A model generated the notes under the pieces. That model was not told the DNA's origin. It saw only the letters and a program-made list of their open reading frames with translations, and made no database searches. Positions 16,599-27,720 of a DNA stretch of 64,000 nt are shown one piece after another. Positions within the stretch are counted from its first letter, which is position 1; every line of letters begins with the position of its first letter. This DNA is from Nocardia farcinica (GTDB lineage: Bacteria > Actinomycetota > Actinomycetes > Mycobacteriales > Mycobacteriaceae): the NCBI RefSeq assembly GCF_001182745.1, contig NZ_LN868939.1, positions 1,612,001 through 1,676,000 on the forward strand, read 5' to 3'. Position numbers and translations under genes: made by a program.

Positions 16599-18188
16599 GT
16601 GACCCAGGTGACCGACCGCGCGACCGCACCCGGGGCCGTGGCCACCTGGTCGAGCCCCGCCCCGCTCCGCCCGACACCGGATTTCGGCCCGACCGACCGG
16701 TTGCGCGGCTGGCTGGTCACGCTGGTACTCACCGCACTCGCGGCGGTGACGAGGTTCAGCGCGCTGAACTACCCGACCGACGCGGGCACCCCGGTCTTCG
16801 ACGAGAAGCATTACGCCCCGCAGGCCTGGCAGATGCTCACCGGCGGCGGCGTGGAGGACAACCCCGGCTACGGGCTGGTGGTCCATCCGCCGGTCGGCAA
16901 ACAGATGATCGCCATCGGCGAGTTCCTGTTCGGCTACAACGGCTGGGGGTGGCGGTTCACCGCGGCGCTGGCGGGCACGTTGCTGGTGCTGCTTGTCATC
17001 CGGATCGTGCGCAGGATGACCCGCTCGACGCTGATCGGCGCGATCGCGGGCATCCTGATGATCGCCGACGGCCTGCTGTACGTGTCCTCGCGCATCGGGA
17101 TGCTGGACATCTTCATGGCGCTGTTCGTCACCGCCGCGTTCGGCTGTCTGATCGTCGACCGCGACGACGTGCGGGCCCGGCTGGCCCGCGCCGACGCCGA
17201 GGGCCGGGCCGCGCTCACGGCGTGGGGGCCGCGGCTGGGCGTGCGCTGGTGGCGGTTCGGTGCGGGCGTGCTGCTGGGGCTGGCGTGCGGGACGAAATGG
17301 TCGGGCCTGTATTTCGTCGCGGCGTTCGGTATCCTCAGCGTCTGTTTCGACCTGACCGCGCGGCGGGCCTACGGGGTGCCGAGCCCGTGGCGGGGCACGG
17401 CGCTGCGTGATGTGGGTCCGGCGCTGTATGCGCTGGTGGTGGTCCCGCTCGGGGTGTACCTGGCGACCTACTGGGCCTGGTTCGCCAGCGAGACCGGCGT
17501 CTACCGGCACGCCGTCGGCAACCAGATCGGCACGGACGGGCGGTGGTCGTTCCTGCCCGACGCGCTGCGCTCGCTGTGGTTCTACAGCGGGGAATCACTG
17601 CACTTCCACGAGGGCCTGACGAATTCGGCGGGCAACCATCATCCGTGGGAGTCCAAGCCGTGGACCTGGCCGATGGGCTTGCGCCCGATGCTGTACTACT
17701 ACGCCGACAACGTCAACGGGTGCGAGCCCGGCCAGTGCGTGAAGGCCGTGATGCTGATCGGCAATCCGGCGATCTGGTGGATCGCGCTGCCGGTGCTGGC
17801 CTGGGCGCTGTGGCGCAGCGTGGTGCGCCGTGACTGGCGCTATGCCGCGGTGCTCACCGGATACGCCGCCGCGCTGTTGCCCTGGTTCCTCACCCTGGAC
17901 CGGCAGATGTACTACTTCTACGCGGTGCCGCTGGCCCCGTTCCTGATGATGGCGGTGGCGCTGATGCTCGGCGACGTGATCGGCCCCGCCCGCGCGGCTC
18001 CGCGCCGCGTCGCCGACCCGCACGCCTTCGCCCTGCCCGATGAACGGCACAGCCTGGGCCTGCTCGCGGTCTGCCTGTATCTGGGCCTGGTGGTGGCCGC
18101 GTTCGTGTGGTTCTGGCCGATCATGTCGGCCATGGCGATCACCCCGGACGAGTGGCACGTCCGGCTCTGGCTGCCCAGCTGGCGCTAG
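16599..18188 (+). CDS. pmt: Polyprenol-phosphate-mannose: protein O-mannosyltransferase
   Basis: 529 residues, a GT39/PMT-type membrane enzyme that moves mannose from polyprenyl-phosphate-mannose onto Ser/Thr of exported proteins on the outer face of the membrane. Visible signs are the first-loop acidic motif TPVFDEKHYAPQAW (the DE catalytic pair), a following HPPVGKQM, about ten hydrophobic segments, and the C-terminal lumenal-type motif YYYADNVNGC with later DRQMYYFYAVPLAPF. The start GTG 16599 is preceded only by weak ribosome-binding sequence. Its stop and that of the opposing GntR gene share the bases CTAG (18185-18188). The position beside rsmI and arcA matches Rv1002c. Confidence 0.95.
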   Translation: MTQVTDRATAPGAVATWSSPAPLRPTPDFGPTDRLRGWLVTLVLTALAAVTRFSALNYPTDAGTPVFDEKHYAPQAWQMLTGGGVEDNPGYGLVVHPPVGKQMIAIGEFLFGYNGWGWRFTAALAGTLLVLLVIRIVRRMTRSTLIGAIAGILMIADGLLYVSSRIGMLDIFMALFVTAAFGCLIVDRDDVRARLARADAEGRAALTAWGPRLGVRWWRFGAGVLLGLACGTKWSGLYFVAAFGILSVCFDLTARRAYGVPSPWRGTALRDVGPALYALVVVPLGVYLATYWAWFASETGVYRHAVGNQIGTDGRWSFLPDALRSLWFYSGESLHFHEGLTNSAGNHHPWESKPWTWPMGLRPMLYYYADNVNGCEPGQCVKAVMLIGNPAIWWIALPVLAWALWRSVVRRDWRYAAVLTGYAAALLPWFLTLDRQMYYFYAVPLAPFLMMAVALMLGDVIGPARAAPRRVADPHAFALPDERHSLGLLAVCLYLGLVVAAFVWFWPIMSAMAITPDEWHVRLWLPSWR

Positions 18189-18580
18189 CCGCGGCGTTCA
18201 TCACCGGGTGCCGACCCGGTGGGCCGGCCAAGGGCGGCCCGCAGGTAGTGCAGCGCGTCCTCGTCGTCGAGGCCGAGCCTGCGGATCGCCGCGAGGTAGG
18301 CCGCGGCCGCCCGCCCGGCGGCATCGCGGGTGGGGTCGCCCGAGGAGGCGATGAACGAGCCCTGCCTGCCGCGGGTTTCCAACACGCCGTCGGCCTCGAG
18401 TTCCCGGTAGGCGCGGGCGACGGTGTTGGGCGCCAACCCGAGTTCGGCGGCCAGTGCCCGCACGGTCGGGATCTTGGTGCCCGCGGTGAGTTCACCGGAG
18501 CGGACCCGGGCGAGGACGGCCAGCCGCAGCTGTTCGTAGGGTGGTTCGGCGGATGTGGGATCGATGGTGACGCTCAGCAC
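18185..18580 (-). CDS. GntR family regulator, YtrA-like short type
   Basis: 131 residues: an N-terminal winged helix of GntR type (EPPYEQLRLAVLARVRSGEL, then KIPTVRALAAELGLAPNTVARAYREL) and a short C-terminal helical tail of about 55 residues without a FadR or HutC ligand domain, as in the YtrA subfamily. GTG 18580 lies 7 bases after the arcA stop, so it is almost certainly co-transcribed with arcA. Regulation of arginine deiminase, or autoregulation, is a reasonable inference. The stop overlaps that of pmt tail-to-tail. Confidence 0.88.
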   Translation of the reverse strand: MLSVTIDPTSAEPPYEQLRLAVLARVRSGELTAGTKIPTVRALAAELGLAPNTVARAYRELEADGVLETRGRQGSFIASSGDPTRDAAGRAAAAYLAAIRRLGLDDEDALHYLRAALGRPTGSAPGDERRG

Positions 18581-18587
18581 GGGCAGC

Positions 18588-19835
18588 TCAGATGGTGTCG
18601 CGGGACAGGGGGCAGGACAGGCAGCGCGGGCCGCCGCGGCCGGAGCCGAGTTCGGAGCCGGGGATGGTGAGCACCTCGACGCCGGCATCGCGCAGCCGTG
18701 CGTTGGTCATCTCGTTGCGCTCGTAGGCGACGACGACGCCCGGCGCGAGCGCCAGCGTGTTGTTGCCGTCGTCCCACTGCTCGCGCTCGGCGGTCACCAC
18801 GTCGAGCCCGGTGTCGATGACCCGCAGCTTGCCGATGCCCATCGCCTCGGCGGCGGCGGGCAGGAAGGGGTCGGGTCCGCTCATGGTGACCCCGCCCTGG
18901 TCCTCGCGCCCGCCGTAGTCCTCGTCGCGGCGGATGGTGAACGCCGTCAGTTCGTCGCGCAGCGCCGGGTACATCACCACCGCGTCGGTGTCGACCATCG
19001 TGCACACGGTGTCCAGGTGCATGGTCGCCCGGCTCTGCGCGATCGGCACCACCAGCACGGTGTGCGCGAGGCCGTCGTCGAACAGGCTGCGCGCCAAGGC
19101 TTCCGCGCCCGCCGGACTGGTCCGCTCGCCGACCCCGACCGCGACCACACCGGGACCGAGCAGCAGCACGTCGCCGCCCTCGATCGGCGCGGTGTGCGAC
19201 TCGTAGGCGCGGCGCACGCCGAGGAAGCGCGGGTGGAAGGCGTAGATGAGGTCGGTGAGCGAGGTCTCGCGCATCCGGGCGGGCAGGGCCAGCGAGGTGA
19301 TCGCCACCCGCGGGCCGACCCAGAACGACGAGTCGCGGGTGAACAGCAGGTTCGGCAGCGGGTCGATGACGAAGTCGCCGCCGTGGTGCATCCGCCGGAC
19401 CAGGGAGGTGCCGTCCGGGCCGAACGGCAGTTCGTCGAAGGTCATGCCCGCCATCAGGATCTCGGCCAGTTCCCGGGCGGCCACGCCACGCAGGAAGGCC
19501 GCGAGCTCGTCGGCGAGGGTGTGCCCGAGCCTGCGGGCGTCGACAGCCGCGGAGATGCCCTGGATCCGGGCCGCGCCGCTGACGTCGAGCGTCTCGGCCA
19601 GCAGATCGGCCAGCAGTAGCACCTCGACGCCGCGCTCGCGCAGCAGCCCCGCGAAGATGTCGTGCTCCTGCTGCGCCCGCTCGACCCAGGGGATGCCGTC
19701 GAACAGCAGCTGGTCGTTGTTGCGCGGGGTGAGCCTGCGCAGTTCGCCACCCGGCCGGTGCAGCAGCACCGTGCGCAGCACGCCCACCTCGGAGGTGACG
19801 CCGTACCCACCCGCGTTCGTCCAGCCGTGGTCCAT
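18588..19835 (-). CDS. arcA: Arginine deiminase
   Basis: 415 residues. It hydrolyses arginine to citrulline and ammonia through a Cys-amidino intermediate. Active-site elements are present: FTRDSSFWV and EGGDVLLLG substrate segments, [11 protein letters not shown] with the catalytic His and Asp, and the C-terminal [11 protein letters not shown] with the nucleophile Cys. ATG 19835 gives the family N-terminus ([19 protein letters not shown]). No ornithine carbamoyltransferase or carbamate kinase gene is nearby, so this is a lone ADI as in mycobacteria rather than a full ATP-yielding ADI operon; acid tolerance or arginine turnover is more likely. A GntR regulator follows. Confidence 0.95.
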   Translation of the reverse strand: MDHGWTNAGGYGVTSEVGVLRTVLLHRPGGELRRLTPRNNDQLLFDGIPWVERAQQEHDIFAGLLRERGVEVLLLADLLAETLDVSGAARIQGISAAVDARRLGHTLADELAAFLRGVAARELAEILMAGMTFDELPFGPDGTSLVRRMHHGGDFVIDPLPNLLFTRDSSFWVGPRVAITSLALPARMRETSLTDLIYAFHPRFLGVRRAYESHTAPIEGGDVLLLGPGVVAVGVGERTSPAGAEALARSLFDDGLAHTVLVVPIAQSRATMHLDTVCTMVDTDAVVMYPALRDELTAFTIRRDEDYGGREDQGGVTMSGPDPFLPAAAEAMGIGKLRVIDTGLDVVTAEREQWDDGNNTLALAPGVVVAYERNEMTNARLRDAGVEVLTIPGSELGSGRGGPRCLSCPLSRDTI

Positions 19836-20002
19836 GCTCCGACCGTAGTTCGCCCGGGCCCGCCGGGCACGGAATTCGTGGCCGGGAACGATCGCGGCGG
19901 CGGATCGCCCGCCGCCGGAAAGACACACACATGCGCATGTGTACGAAACGCTCCGAGGTGACCCTAACCTGAAGTATGGTTCAGCCGGAACGAAGGAGTG
20001 TG

Positions 20003-20488
20003 ATGTCGACAGCCGACTGGCGTGCCAAGGAACTGACCCCGGGCCAACTGTCCGAGCGCAGCGGAGTCGCCGTGTCCGCCCTGCACTTCTACGAGCGCGA
20101 GGGGCTGATCTCCAGCCGCCGGACCAGTGGCAACCAACGCCGCTACGCCCGCGAGACGTTGCGCCGGGTCGCCTTCATCCGCATCTCGCAACGCGTGGGA
20201 ATTCCGCTCAGCGAGATCAAGGCCGCGCTCGACCGGCTGCCCGAGGGACGCACGCCCACCCGCCGCGACTGGGAGACCGTGTCCACCGCGTGGCGCGCCG
20301 ACCTCGACGACCGGATCGAGCAGCTGATCCGCCTGCGGGACAACCTCACCGGCTGCATCGGCTGCGGCTGTCTGTCGCTGGGCACCTGCAAGCTGGTCAA
20401 CGAACACGACCGGCTCGGCGAACAAGGACCGGGCGCTCGCGTCCTCGACACCCACCTCAACTGCACCACGAAACAGGCGTCCTGCTGA
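20003..20488 (+). CDS. soxR: Redox-sensitive MerR-type activator SoxR
   Basis: 161 residues: an N-terminal MerR winged helix ([20 protein letters not shown]), a dimer helix, and the [2Fe-2S] cluster loop [12 protein letters not shown] that defines SoxR. It senses redox-active compounds through cluster oxidation. ATG 20003 follows GGAG at good spacing. In actinobacteria SoxR usually controls a few oxidoreductases rather than soxS; no obvious target is adjacent, since the next gene (52 bases downstream, same strand) is a PEP mutase/isocitrate lyase-type enzyme. A classical SoxR palindrome was not located by eye. Confidence 0.95.
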   Translation: MSTADWRAKELTPGQLSERSGVAVSALHFYEREGLISSRRTSGNQRRYARETLRRVAFIRISQRVGIPLSEIKAALDRLPEGRTPTRRDWETVSTAWRADLDDRIEQLIRLRDNLTGCIGCGCLSLGTCKLVNEHDRLGEQGPGARVLDTHLNCTTKQASC

Positions 20489-20540
20489 TCCGGGCGCGTG
20501 TCAGGGTGCGGCGGGCCCGGGCGGCGACCATGATCGAGTC

Positions 20541-21293
20541 ATGACCACTCTGGAGAACAAGGCCAAGACCCTGCTCGCCCTGCACCGGCCCGGCGACCCC
20601 GTCGTGTTGCCGACGGTGTGGGACGCGTGGTCGGCGAACGTCGCTGTCGCCGCGGGTTTCTCGGCGCTCACGATGGGCAGCCACCCGGTCGCCGACTCGT
20701 TGGGCCGCCCCGACGGCGAGGGCATGACCTTCACCGAACTGCTCGGCCGGGTCCGCCAGGTCACCACCGCCACCGACGTGCCGGTCTCGGTCGACATCGA
20801 ATCCGGCTACGGCCTCGCGCCCGCCCAGCTCATCGACGGGCTGTTGGAGGCGGGCGCGGTCGGGCTCAACATCGAGGACACCGTGCACGGCGAGGGCCGC
20901 AGGCTGCGCGGCGCCGAGGAACACGCCGACTTCGTGCGCGGACTGCGCGAATTCGCCGACGCCGCGGGCGTGCACGTGGTCGTCAACGCGCGCACCGACC
21001 TGTTCCTGCGCGGCGACGGCGACGACGCCGACCGGGTGGACCGCGCGATCGAGCGGCTGAGGCTGGCCGCCGCGGCGGGCGCCGACGTGCTCTATCCGGT
21101 CGGCAGGCACTCCGACGCCGATATGCGCAGGCTCACCGCGGAGCTGCCGTTGCCGGTCAACGCCATCGGCCTGCCCGACGTCTCCGACAAGGCCGAGCTG
21201 GCCGCGCAGGGCGTGGCCAGGATCAGCTTCGGGCCCTTCCTGCAGGCCGCGCTGGCCAAGGAGGCCGAACGCCTGCTCGCCCGGTGGAAATGA
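20541..21293 (+). CDS. Isocitrate lyase/PEP mutase superfamily protein (Rv1998c-like)
   Basis: 250 residues, a single TIM-barrel of the ICL/PEPM superfamily with the shape of Rv1998c-type proteins. Landmarks are VVLPTVWDAWSANVAVAAGF, the metal-binding VSVDIESGYG (D and E), GLNIEDTVHGEG and NARTDLFLRG. The catalytic KKCGH loop of true isocitrate lyase is absent, so glyoxylate-cycle activity is not expected; phosphonopyruvate hydrolase-, oxaloacetase- or carboxy-PEP-lyase-like chemistry is possible. It is convergent with metG, only 21 bases apart. Confidence 0.88.
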   Translation: MTTLENKAKTLLALHRPGDPVVLPTVWDAWSANVAVAAGFSALTMGSHPVADSLGRPDGEGMTFTELLGRVRQVTTATDVPVSVDIESGYGLAPAQLIDGLLEAGAVGLNIEDTVHGEGRRLRGAEEHADFVRGLREFADAAGVHVVVNARTDLFLRGDGDDADRVDRAIERLRLAAAAGADVLYPVGRHSDADMRRLTAELPLPVNAIGLPDVSDKAELAAQGVARISFGPFLQAALAKEAERLLARWK

Positions 21294-21314
21294 CGTCCCA
21301 CGGGCGGCGGGCAC

Positions 21315-22871
21315 TCACTCCTTGGGTTCGACGTAGCGTGGGAAGACCGGCTCGGGCGCGGGCAGCGGGGTGCCGGGCGTGAGCGGGGTGGCCAGGTCGG
21401 CGAAGGTGCGGCCCTGCTGGGCGAGCAGGTCCAGAATGCGGCCCGCCGAGCCCGGCATCACCGGCTGCACCAGGATCGCGACGATGCGCACGACCTCGAG
21501 CGTCACATAGAGCACGGTCGCCATCCTGGCCAGATCCGCCTCGGTGCCGGACTTGCGCAACGCCCACGGCTGCTGCGCGGAAAAGTACCGGTTGGTCTCA
21601 CCGAGGGTCAGCCAGATCGCTTCCAGCGCCAGATGCATCTGCTGGGCGTCGAATTCGGCGCGGCAGCGCTCCAGCAGGCCGGCCGCGCGATCGAGCAGCG
21701 CCCGGTCCTCTGCGGTGAACTCGCCAGGCGTCGGCACCGCGGCGTCGCAGTTCTTGTGCACCATCGTCAGGCTGCGCTGCACCAGGTTGCCGAATTCGTT
21801 GGCCAGGTCGGCGTTGATGCGGGCGACGATCGCGTCGTGGCTGTAGCTGCCGTCCTGGCCGTAGGAGATCTCCCGCAGCAGGAAGAAGCGCACCGCGTCC
21901 AGGCCGTACTCGTCGACGAGTTCGAGCGGGTCGACCACGTTGCCGACCGACTTCGACATCTTCTCGCCCTTGTTGTACAGGAAGCCGTGCACGAAGACCC
22001 GCTTGGGCAGCGGCACCCCGGCCGACATCAGGAAGGCGGGCCAGTACACCGTGTGGAAGCGGGTGATGTCCTTGCCGATGATGTGCACGTCGGCGGGCCA
22101 GAACTTGCGGAACGCCGGGGAATCGGTGTCCGGGAAGCCCACGCCCGTCAGGTAATTGGTGAGCGCGTCCACCCACACGTACATGACGTGGTCGGGGTGG
22201 CCGGGCACCGGCACGCCCCAGTCGAAGGTGGTGCGCGAGATGGACAGATCCTTCAGCCCCGCCTTGACGTAGCTGACGATCTCGTTGCGCCGGGTGGCGG
22301 GCGCGATGAACTCCGGATGCTCCTCGTAGTGGGCCAGCAGCCGGTCCTGGTACTTGGAGAGCCGGAAGAAGAAGTTCGACTCCTCGGTCCAGGTGACCGG
22401 GGTCTTGGTCTCGGTGGAGATGCGGCTGCCGTCCTCGAGCAGCGTGGTCTCCTCCTCGGTGTAGAACGCTTCGTCGCGCACCGAGTACCAGCCCGCGTAG
22501 TTGTCCAGGTAGATGTCGCCGTTGGCGAGCATCCGCTCCCAGATCGCCACGCTGGCCGCCCGATGGTCGGCGTCGGTGGTGCGGATGAAGCGGTCGTAGG
22601 AGACGTCGAGGGCCTTGTCGAGCCGCTCGAACACGTCGGAGTTGCGTGCGGCCAGGTCCTGGACTGGGATGCCCTCGGCTGCGGCGGCCTGTTGCATCTT
22701 CTGACCGTGCTCGTCGGTGCCGGTCATGAAGAACACGTCGTAGCCGTCGAGCCGCTTGAACCGGGCGATGGCGTCCGCCGAGATGTACTCGTAGGCATGC
22801 CCGATGTGCGGCGCGCCGTTCGGGTAGGCGATGGCCGTGGTGACGTAGAAGGCTGGTGCGTCCGCGCTCAT
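21315..22871 (-). CDS. metG: Methionyl-tRNA synthetase
   Basis: 518 residues, a class I synthetase charging tRNA-Met. It has the HIGH motif as PHIGHAYEY near residue 20 and KMSKS as [11 protein letters not shown] near 300, the connective domain of the MetG type without zinc-binding CxxC pairs, and an alpha-helical anticodon domain ending in [14 protein letters not shown]. The C-terminal tRNA-binding appendix found in some bacteria is absent. ATG 22871 gives the standard N-terminus ([18 protein letters not shown]). It is divergent from tatD, 81 bases apart, as in mycobacteria. Confidence 0.97.
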   Translation of the reverse strand: MSADAPAFYVTTAIAYPNGAPHIGHAYEYISADAIARFKRLDGYDVFFMTGTDEHGQKMQQAAAAEGIPVQDLAARNSDVFERLDKALDVSYDRFIRTTDADHRAASVAIWERMLANGDIYLDNYAGWYSVRDEAFYTEEETTLLEDGSRISTETKTPVTWTEESNFFFRLSKYQDRLLAHYEEHPEFIAPATRRNEIVSYVKAGLKDLSISRTTFDWGVPVPGHPDHVMYVWVDALTNYLTGVGFPDTDSPAFRKFWPADVHIIGKDITRFHTVYWPAFLMSAGVPLPKRVFVHGFLYNKGEKMSKSVGNVVDPLELVDEYGLDAVRFFLLREISYGQDGSYSHDAIVARINADLANEFGNLVQRSLTMVHKNCDAAVPTPGEFTAEDRALLDRAAGLLERCRAEFDAQQMHLALEAIWLTLGETNRYFSAQQPWALRKSGTEADLARMATVLYVTLEVVRIVAILVQPVMPGSAGRILDLLAQQGRTFADLATPLTPGTPLPAPEPVFPRYVEPKE

Positions 22872-22952
22872 GGTGCTGTCTACTGTAATGCTCGTGCCTG
22901 TGCTGTCCCATTCCACCGGCGCGTGTGCGATGACACGCGGAGGTGATCGTTC

Positions 22953-23780
22953 GTGAGTGCCCGACGTCCCGCGCCGGACCTACCCGAGCCGCTCGCGCCG
23001 CTGGTCGACGCCCACACCCACCTGGACGCCTGCGGCGCGACCGATGCCGCGTCGACGGCGGAGATCCTCGACCGCGCGGCCTCGGTCGGCGTCGGGCAGG
23101 TCGTGACCGTCGCCGACGACCTCGCCGCCGCGCAGTGGGCGGTGCGGGCCGCGCACGCCGACCCGCGCGTGTTCGCCGCGGTCGCGCTGCACCCGACCCG
23201 GGCCGATGCGCTGGACACCGCCGCGCAGGCGGAACTGGAGCGGCTGGCGGCCGACCCGCGCACGGTGGCCGTCGGCGAGACCGGCCTGGACTACTACTGG
23301 CCGGGCAAGCTGGAGGGCTGCGCCGACGTCGAGACCCAGATCGAGGCCTTCCGCTGGCACATCGACCTGGCCAAACGGGTGCGCAAGCCGCTGATGATCC
23401 ACAACCGGGAAGCCGACCACGACCTGCTCACCGTGCTGCTGGACGAGGGCGCGCCGCCGACGGTGATCTTCCACTGCTTCTCCTCCGACACGAACATGGC
23501 GCTGTCGTGCGTGGACGAGGGCTACATCCTGAGCTTCTCCGGAACGGTCAGCTTCAAGAACGCCCACGAGTTGCGGGAGGCGGCCACGGTGGTGCCGGAC
23601 GGTCAGATCCTGGTGGAGACCGACGCGCCGTACCTGACCCCGCACCCGTTCCGCGGCGCCCCCAACGAGTCGTACTGCCTGCCCTACACCGTCCGTGCGC
23701 TGGCCGAGCTGCGCGGACAGGATCCGGTCGAGCTGGCGAAGATCACCACCGCGAACGCGCGGCGGGTGTACGGCATCTGA
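22953..23780 (+). CDS. tatD: TatD family metal-dependent hydrolase/DNase
   Basis: 275 residues with an amidohydrolase TIM-barrel. Metal ligands are visible as DAHTHLD (HxH near the N-terminus), GETGLDYYW, the two histidine segments PLMIHNREA and IFHCFSS, and the late [12 protein letters not shown]. Homologues have 3'-5' exonuclease/DNase activity and are linked to DNA repair and quality control. GTG 22953 follows GGAGGTG at proper spacing. The order metG, tatD, rpfB, ksgA, ispE is the conserved one. Confidence 0.95.
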   Translation: MSARRPAPDLPEPLAPLVDAHTHLDACGATDAASTAEILDRAASVGVGQVVTVADDLAAAQWAVRAAHADPRVFAAVALHPTRADALDTAAQAELERLAADPRTVAVGETGLDYYWPGKLEGCADVETQIEAFRWHIDLAKRVRKPLMIHNREADHDLLTVLLDEGAPPTVIFHCFSSDTNMALSCVDEGYILSFSGTVSFKNAHELREAATVVPDGQILVETDAPYLTPHPFRGAPNESYCLPYTVRALAELRGQDPVELAKITTANARRVYGI

Positions 23781-23873
23781 CGGGGATCGCGCGCGCGGTT
23801 GTTACCCGACCCCGCAGGTCGGAAAACGTAAGTGTGTCTCAGGTCACTTTTCGCCTCGTTCGATGTCCTCTAG

Positions 23874-25212
<1,339 letters not shown>

Positions 25213-25296
25213 AGCGGGGCGCCATCCGTCGGGGGTGGCGCCCCGTTCCGTGCCCGTGCCGGGCCGCGCGGTCCGGCGGATTGGTAGGTTCGTCCG

Positions 25297-26178
25297 GTGT
25301 CCGAAGCCGATGTCACCGCCCGCGGCGATGCCGCGTTGCTCGGGCCCGCCGAGGTGCGGGCGCTGGCCGAGCGGTTCGGCGTGCGGCCGACCAAGCAGCT
25401 CGGGCAGAACTTCGTCCACGACGCGAACACGGTGCGCCGCATCGTCACCGCGGCGGGCGTCGGCCGCGCCGACACGGTGCTGGAGGTCGGTCCCGGCCTC
25501 GGTTCGCTGACGCTGGCCCTGCTCGACGTGGTCGATTCGGTGGTGGCCGTCGAGATCGATCCGGTGCTCGCCGAGCATCTCCCGCGCACGGTGGCCGATC
25601 GCGCGCCCGCGTTGGCGGGGCGGTTGCGGGTGGTGCGGGACGACGCGCTGCGGGTGCGGGCAGCCGACCTGCCCGCGAGCCCGACGGCGCTGGTGGCCAA
25701 TCTGCCCTACAACGTGGCCGTGCCGGTGCTGTTGCATCTGCTGGCCGAGTTGCCCGGCCTGCGCACGGCGCTGGTGATGGTGCAGGCCGAGGTGGCCGAC
25801 CGGCTGGCTGCCGAGCCGGGCAGCCGGGTCTACGGTGTGCCCAGCGTGAAGGCTGGATTCTTCGGCACGGTGCGGCGGGCCGGTGCGGTGGGCACGCAGG
25901 TTTTCTGGCCGGTGCCGCGGGTGGAATCGGGACTGGTGCGGGTGGAGCGCTACGCCGAGCCGCCGTGGCCGATGGACGAGCAGCACCGCCGCCGGGTCTT
26001 CGAGATCATCGATGCGGCCTTCGCGCAGCGGCGCAAGACGCTGCGCGCGGCGCTGGCGGGCTGGGCGGGCAGTCCCGCCGAGGCCGAACGGCGGCTGCTG
26101 GCCGCGGGGATCGATCCCACGGCCCGGGGCGAGACGCTCGACACCGCCGCCTATGTGCGGCTGGCGGCGCAGGCCTGA
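25297..26178 (+). CDS. rsmA: 16S rRNA dimethyladenosine transferase KsgA/RsmA
   Basis: 293 residues. It dimethylates A1518 and A1519 of 16S rRNA late in 30S assembly. Motifs are [18 protein letters not shown], the SAM loop [14 protein letters not shown], an acidic [13 protein letters not shown], the catalytic [11 protein letters not shown] and the C-terminal [12 protein letters not shown] helical domain. GTG 25297 is the first plausible start and gives the usual length. It lies between rpfB and ispE, with a duplicated element in the spacer. Confidence 0.96.
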   Translation: MSEADVTARGDAALLGPAEVRALAERFGVRPTKQLGQNFVHDANTVRRIVTAAGVGRADTVLEVGPGLGSLTLALLDVVDSVVAVEIDPVLAEHLPRTVADRAPALAGRLRVVRDDALRVRAADLPASPTALVANLPYNVAVPVLLHLLAELPGLRTALVMVQAEVADRLAAEPGSRVYGVPSVKAGFFGTVRRAGAVGTQVFWPVPRVESGLVRVERYAEPPWPMDEQHRRRVFEIIDAAFAQRRKTLRAALAGWAGSPAEAERRLLAAGIDPTARGETLDTAAYVRLAAQA

Positions 26179-26320
26179 CCGCGCGTTGTCCGAGAGGGAC
26201 AACGGTATTCGCCCGGGCCGTCGAGCGATCGGTGTCGCGGCGGCGGCGCCGGGTCCGCCGAACGAACCCGGCGGCCGCCGCCGGTGTGGTCGTCCGTCGC
26301 GGACGACCCGGAGGCCCTCC

Positions 26321-26527
26321 TCAGAGGACGACCTCGTACCCCGCTTCGTCCACGGCGGCGACGACATCGGCATCGGCCAGCGGCGCGGTGCTCTCCACGC
26401 GCACGGCGCCGCCCTTCAGGTCCACCTGGACGGACGTGACCGCGTCGATCTTGCCGATCTCCGTCTCGACCGCACTCGCGCAGTGGCCGCAGGTCATGCC
26501 CTTGACGGTGTAGGTGGTGGTGGTCAT
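26321..26527 (-). CDS. CopZ-like heavy-metal chaperone (HMA domain)
   Basis: 68 residues, a single ferredoxin-like heavy-metal-associated domain with the Cu(I)-binding MTCGHC loop near residue 10, then [12 protein letters not shown] and [14 protein letters not shown] strands. It would hand copper to an exporter or sensor. ATG 26527 is preceded by a GGAG-type sequence. Unusually no CopA ATPase or CsoR gene lies beside it. A CsoR-like operator lies 62 bases upstream. It sits alone in the ksgA-ispE interval, where mycobacteria have none. Confidence 0.9.
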   Translation of the reverse strand: MTTTTYTVKGMTCGHCASAVETEIGKIDAVTSVQVDLKGGAVRVESTAPLADADVVAAVDEAGYEVVL

Positions 26528-26588
26528 GGTGGCGACTCCTCCGGTTCGTGGGACAGCGGCGGATCCGATGTCCGCCGACACCACGAAC

Positions 26589-26605
26589 ATACCCTTGGGG
26601 GGTAT
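26589..26605. promoter_or_regulatory. CsoR-like copper operator
   Basis: The palindrome ATACCC-TTGGG-GGGTAT lies 62 bases upstream of the copper chaperone and in its likely promoter. It matches the ATACCCC...GGGGTAT type of site recognised by actinobacterial CsoR repressors, so Cu(I)-induced expression is inferred. It is 102 bases upstream of ispE on the other strand and is not obviously related to that gene. Confidence 0.65.
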
Positions 26606-26706
26606 GGTACGCAAGGCGGGGCGCGCATCGGGACGCGGCGGACACCGCCGTCCCGGCCGCTCGTGAGCCCGGCGGGTGTCGGGGCCAGCGGATAGGCTTG
26701 GGCCTC

Positions 26707-27630
26707 GTGCTGTCAGTTGTGCCCAGTCCGGTTCTCGTGCGCGCGCCCTCGAAGGTGAACCTGCACCTCGGTGTCGGCGACCTGCGCCCCGACGGCTACC
26801 ACGACCTGACCACGGTGTTCCAGGCGCTGTCCCTCGGCGACGACCTGCGGATCTCGCCCGCCTCGGCGCTCACGGTGAAGGTGAACGGCGAGGGCGCCGC
26901 CGAGGTGCCCACCGATCGCACGAATCTGGTGTGGAAGGCCGCGGTGCGGTTGGCCCACCTGGTCGGGCGGGCGCCACTGGTGGAGATCGTCATCGACAAG
27001 GGCATCCCGGTGGCGGGCGGGATGGCGGGCGGCAGCGCCGACGCCGCCGCCGCGCTGGTCGGCCTCAACGAGCTGTGGGACATGGGCCTGGGCCGTGACG
27101 AATTGTCCGCGCTCGCCGCCGAACTCGGCAGCGACGTGCCCTTCGCCCTGCACGGCGGCACCGCGCTGGGCACCGGCCGGGGCGAGCGATTGCTTCCGGT
27201 GCTGTCGCGCAACACCTTTCACTGGGTGCTCGCCTTCGCCAAGGGCGGGCTGTCCACCCCGGCGGTGTTCGCCGAACTCGACCGGCTGCGCGAGCACGGC
27301 GACCCGCCGCGCCTCGGCGACCCGCAGGCCCTGATGCAGGCGCTGGCCTCCGGCGACCCCGCCCAGCTCGCGCCGCTGCTCGGCAACGACCTGCAGGCCG
27401 CGGCGGTCTCGTTGAAGCCCGAGCTGCGCCGCACGCTGCGCGCGGGCGTCACCGCGGGCGCGCTGGCCGGGCTGGTCTCCGGCTCCGGACCCACCTGTGC
27501 GTTCCTGTGCGAGAGCGCGGACGCCGCCGTCGCGGTCGCGGCGGAGCTGGCCGGGGCGGGCGTGGCCCGCAGCGTGCGCACCGCGAGCGGGCCGGTGCCC
27601 GGCGCGCGCGTCATCGATCCGGAGAGCTGA
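26707..27630 (+). CDS. ispE: 4-diphosphocytidyl-2-C-methyl-D-erythritol kinase
   Basis: 307 residues, a GHMP-family kinase that phosphorylates CDP-methylerythritol in the MEP isoprenoid pathway. Motif 1 is [23 protein letters not shown], of which KVNLHL carries the catalytic Lys; the ATP loop is [17 protein letters not shown], and motif 3 is [16 protein letters not shown] 26707 gives the usual N-terminus; the frame is open further upstream but lacks family sequence there. It follows ksgA in the conserved order and precedes an ABC-F gene by 90 bases. Confidence 0.96.
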   Translation: MLSVVPSPVLVRAPSKVNLHLGVGDLRPDGYHDLTTVFQALSLGDDLRISPASALTVKVNGEGAAEVPTDRTNLVWKAAVRLAHLVGRAPLVEIVIDKGIPVAGGMAGGSADAAAALVGLNELWDMGLGRDELSALAAELGSDVPFALHGGTALGTGRGERLLPVLSRNTFHWVLAFAKGGLSTPAVFAELDRLREHGDPPRLGDPQALMQALASGDPAQLAPLLGNDLQAAAVSLKPELRRTLRAGVTAGALAGLVSGSGPTCAFLCESADAAVAVAAELAGAGVARSVRTASGPVPGARVIDPES

Positions 27631-27678
27631 CCAGGTCCGACGAACCGGCCCCCGACCCCGCCTCGGTACCCTGGCTCG

Positions 27679-27694
27679 GGGCCCTGCCGGGCCC
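27679..27694 (+). promoter_or_regulatory. GC-rich hairpin ahead of the ABC-F gene
   Basis: GGGCCC-TGCC-GGGCCC in the ispE/ABC-F spacer, 26 bases before the ABC-F start and close to its ribosome-binding site. Some ABC-F genes are controlled by attenuation, so a regulatory hairpin is possible, but no T tract or leader ORF was seen. Confidence 0.3.
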
Positions 27695-27720
27695 GCGGCA
27701 CCGGTATGTCGGAAGGATCC

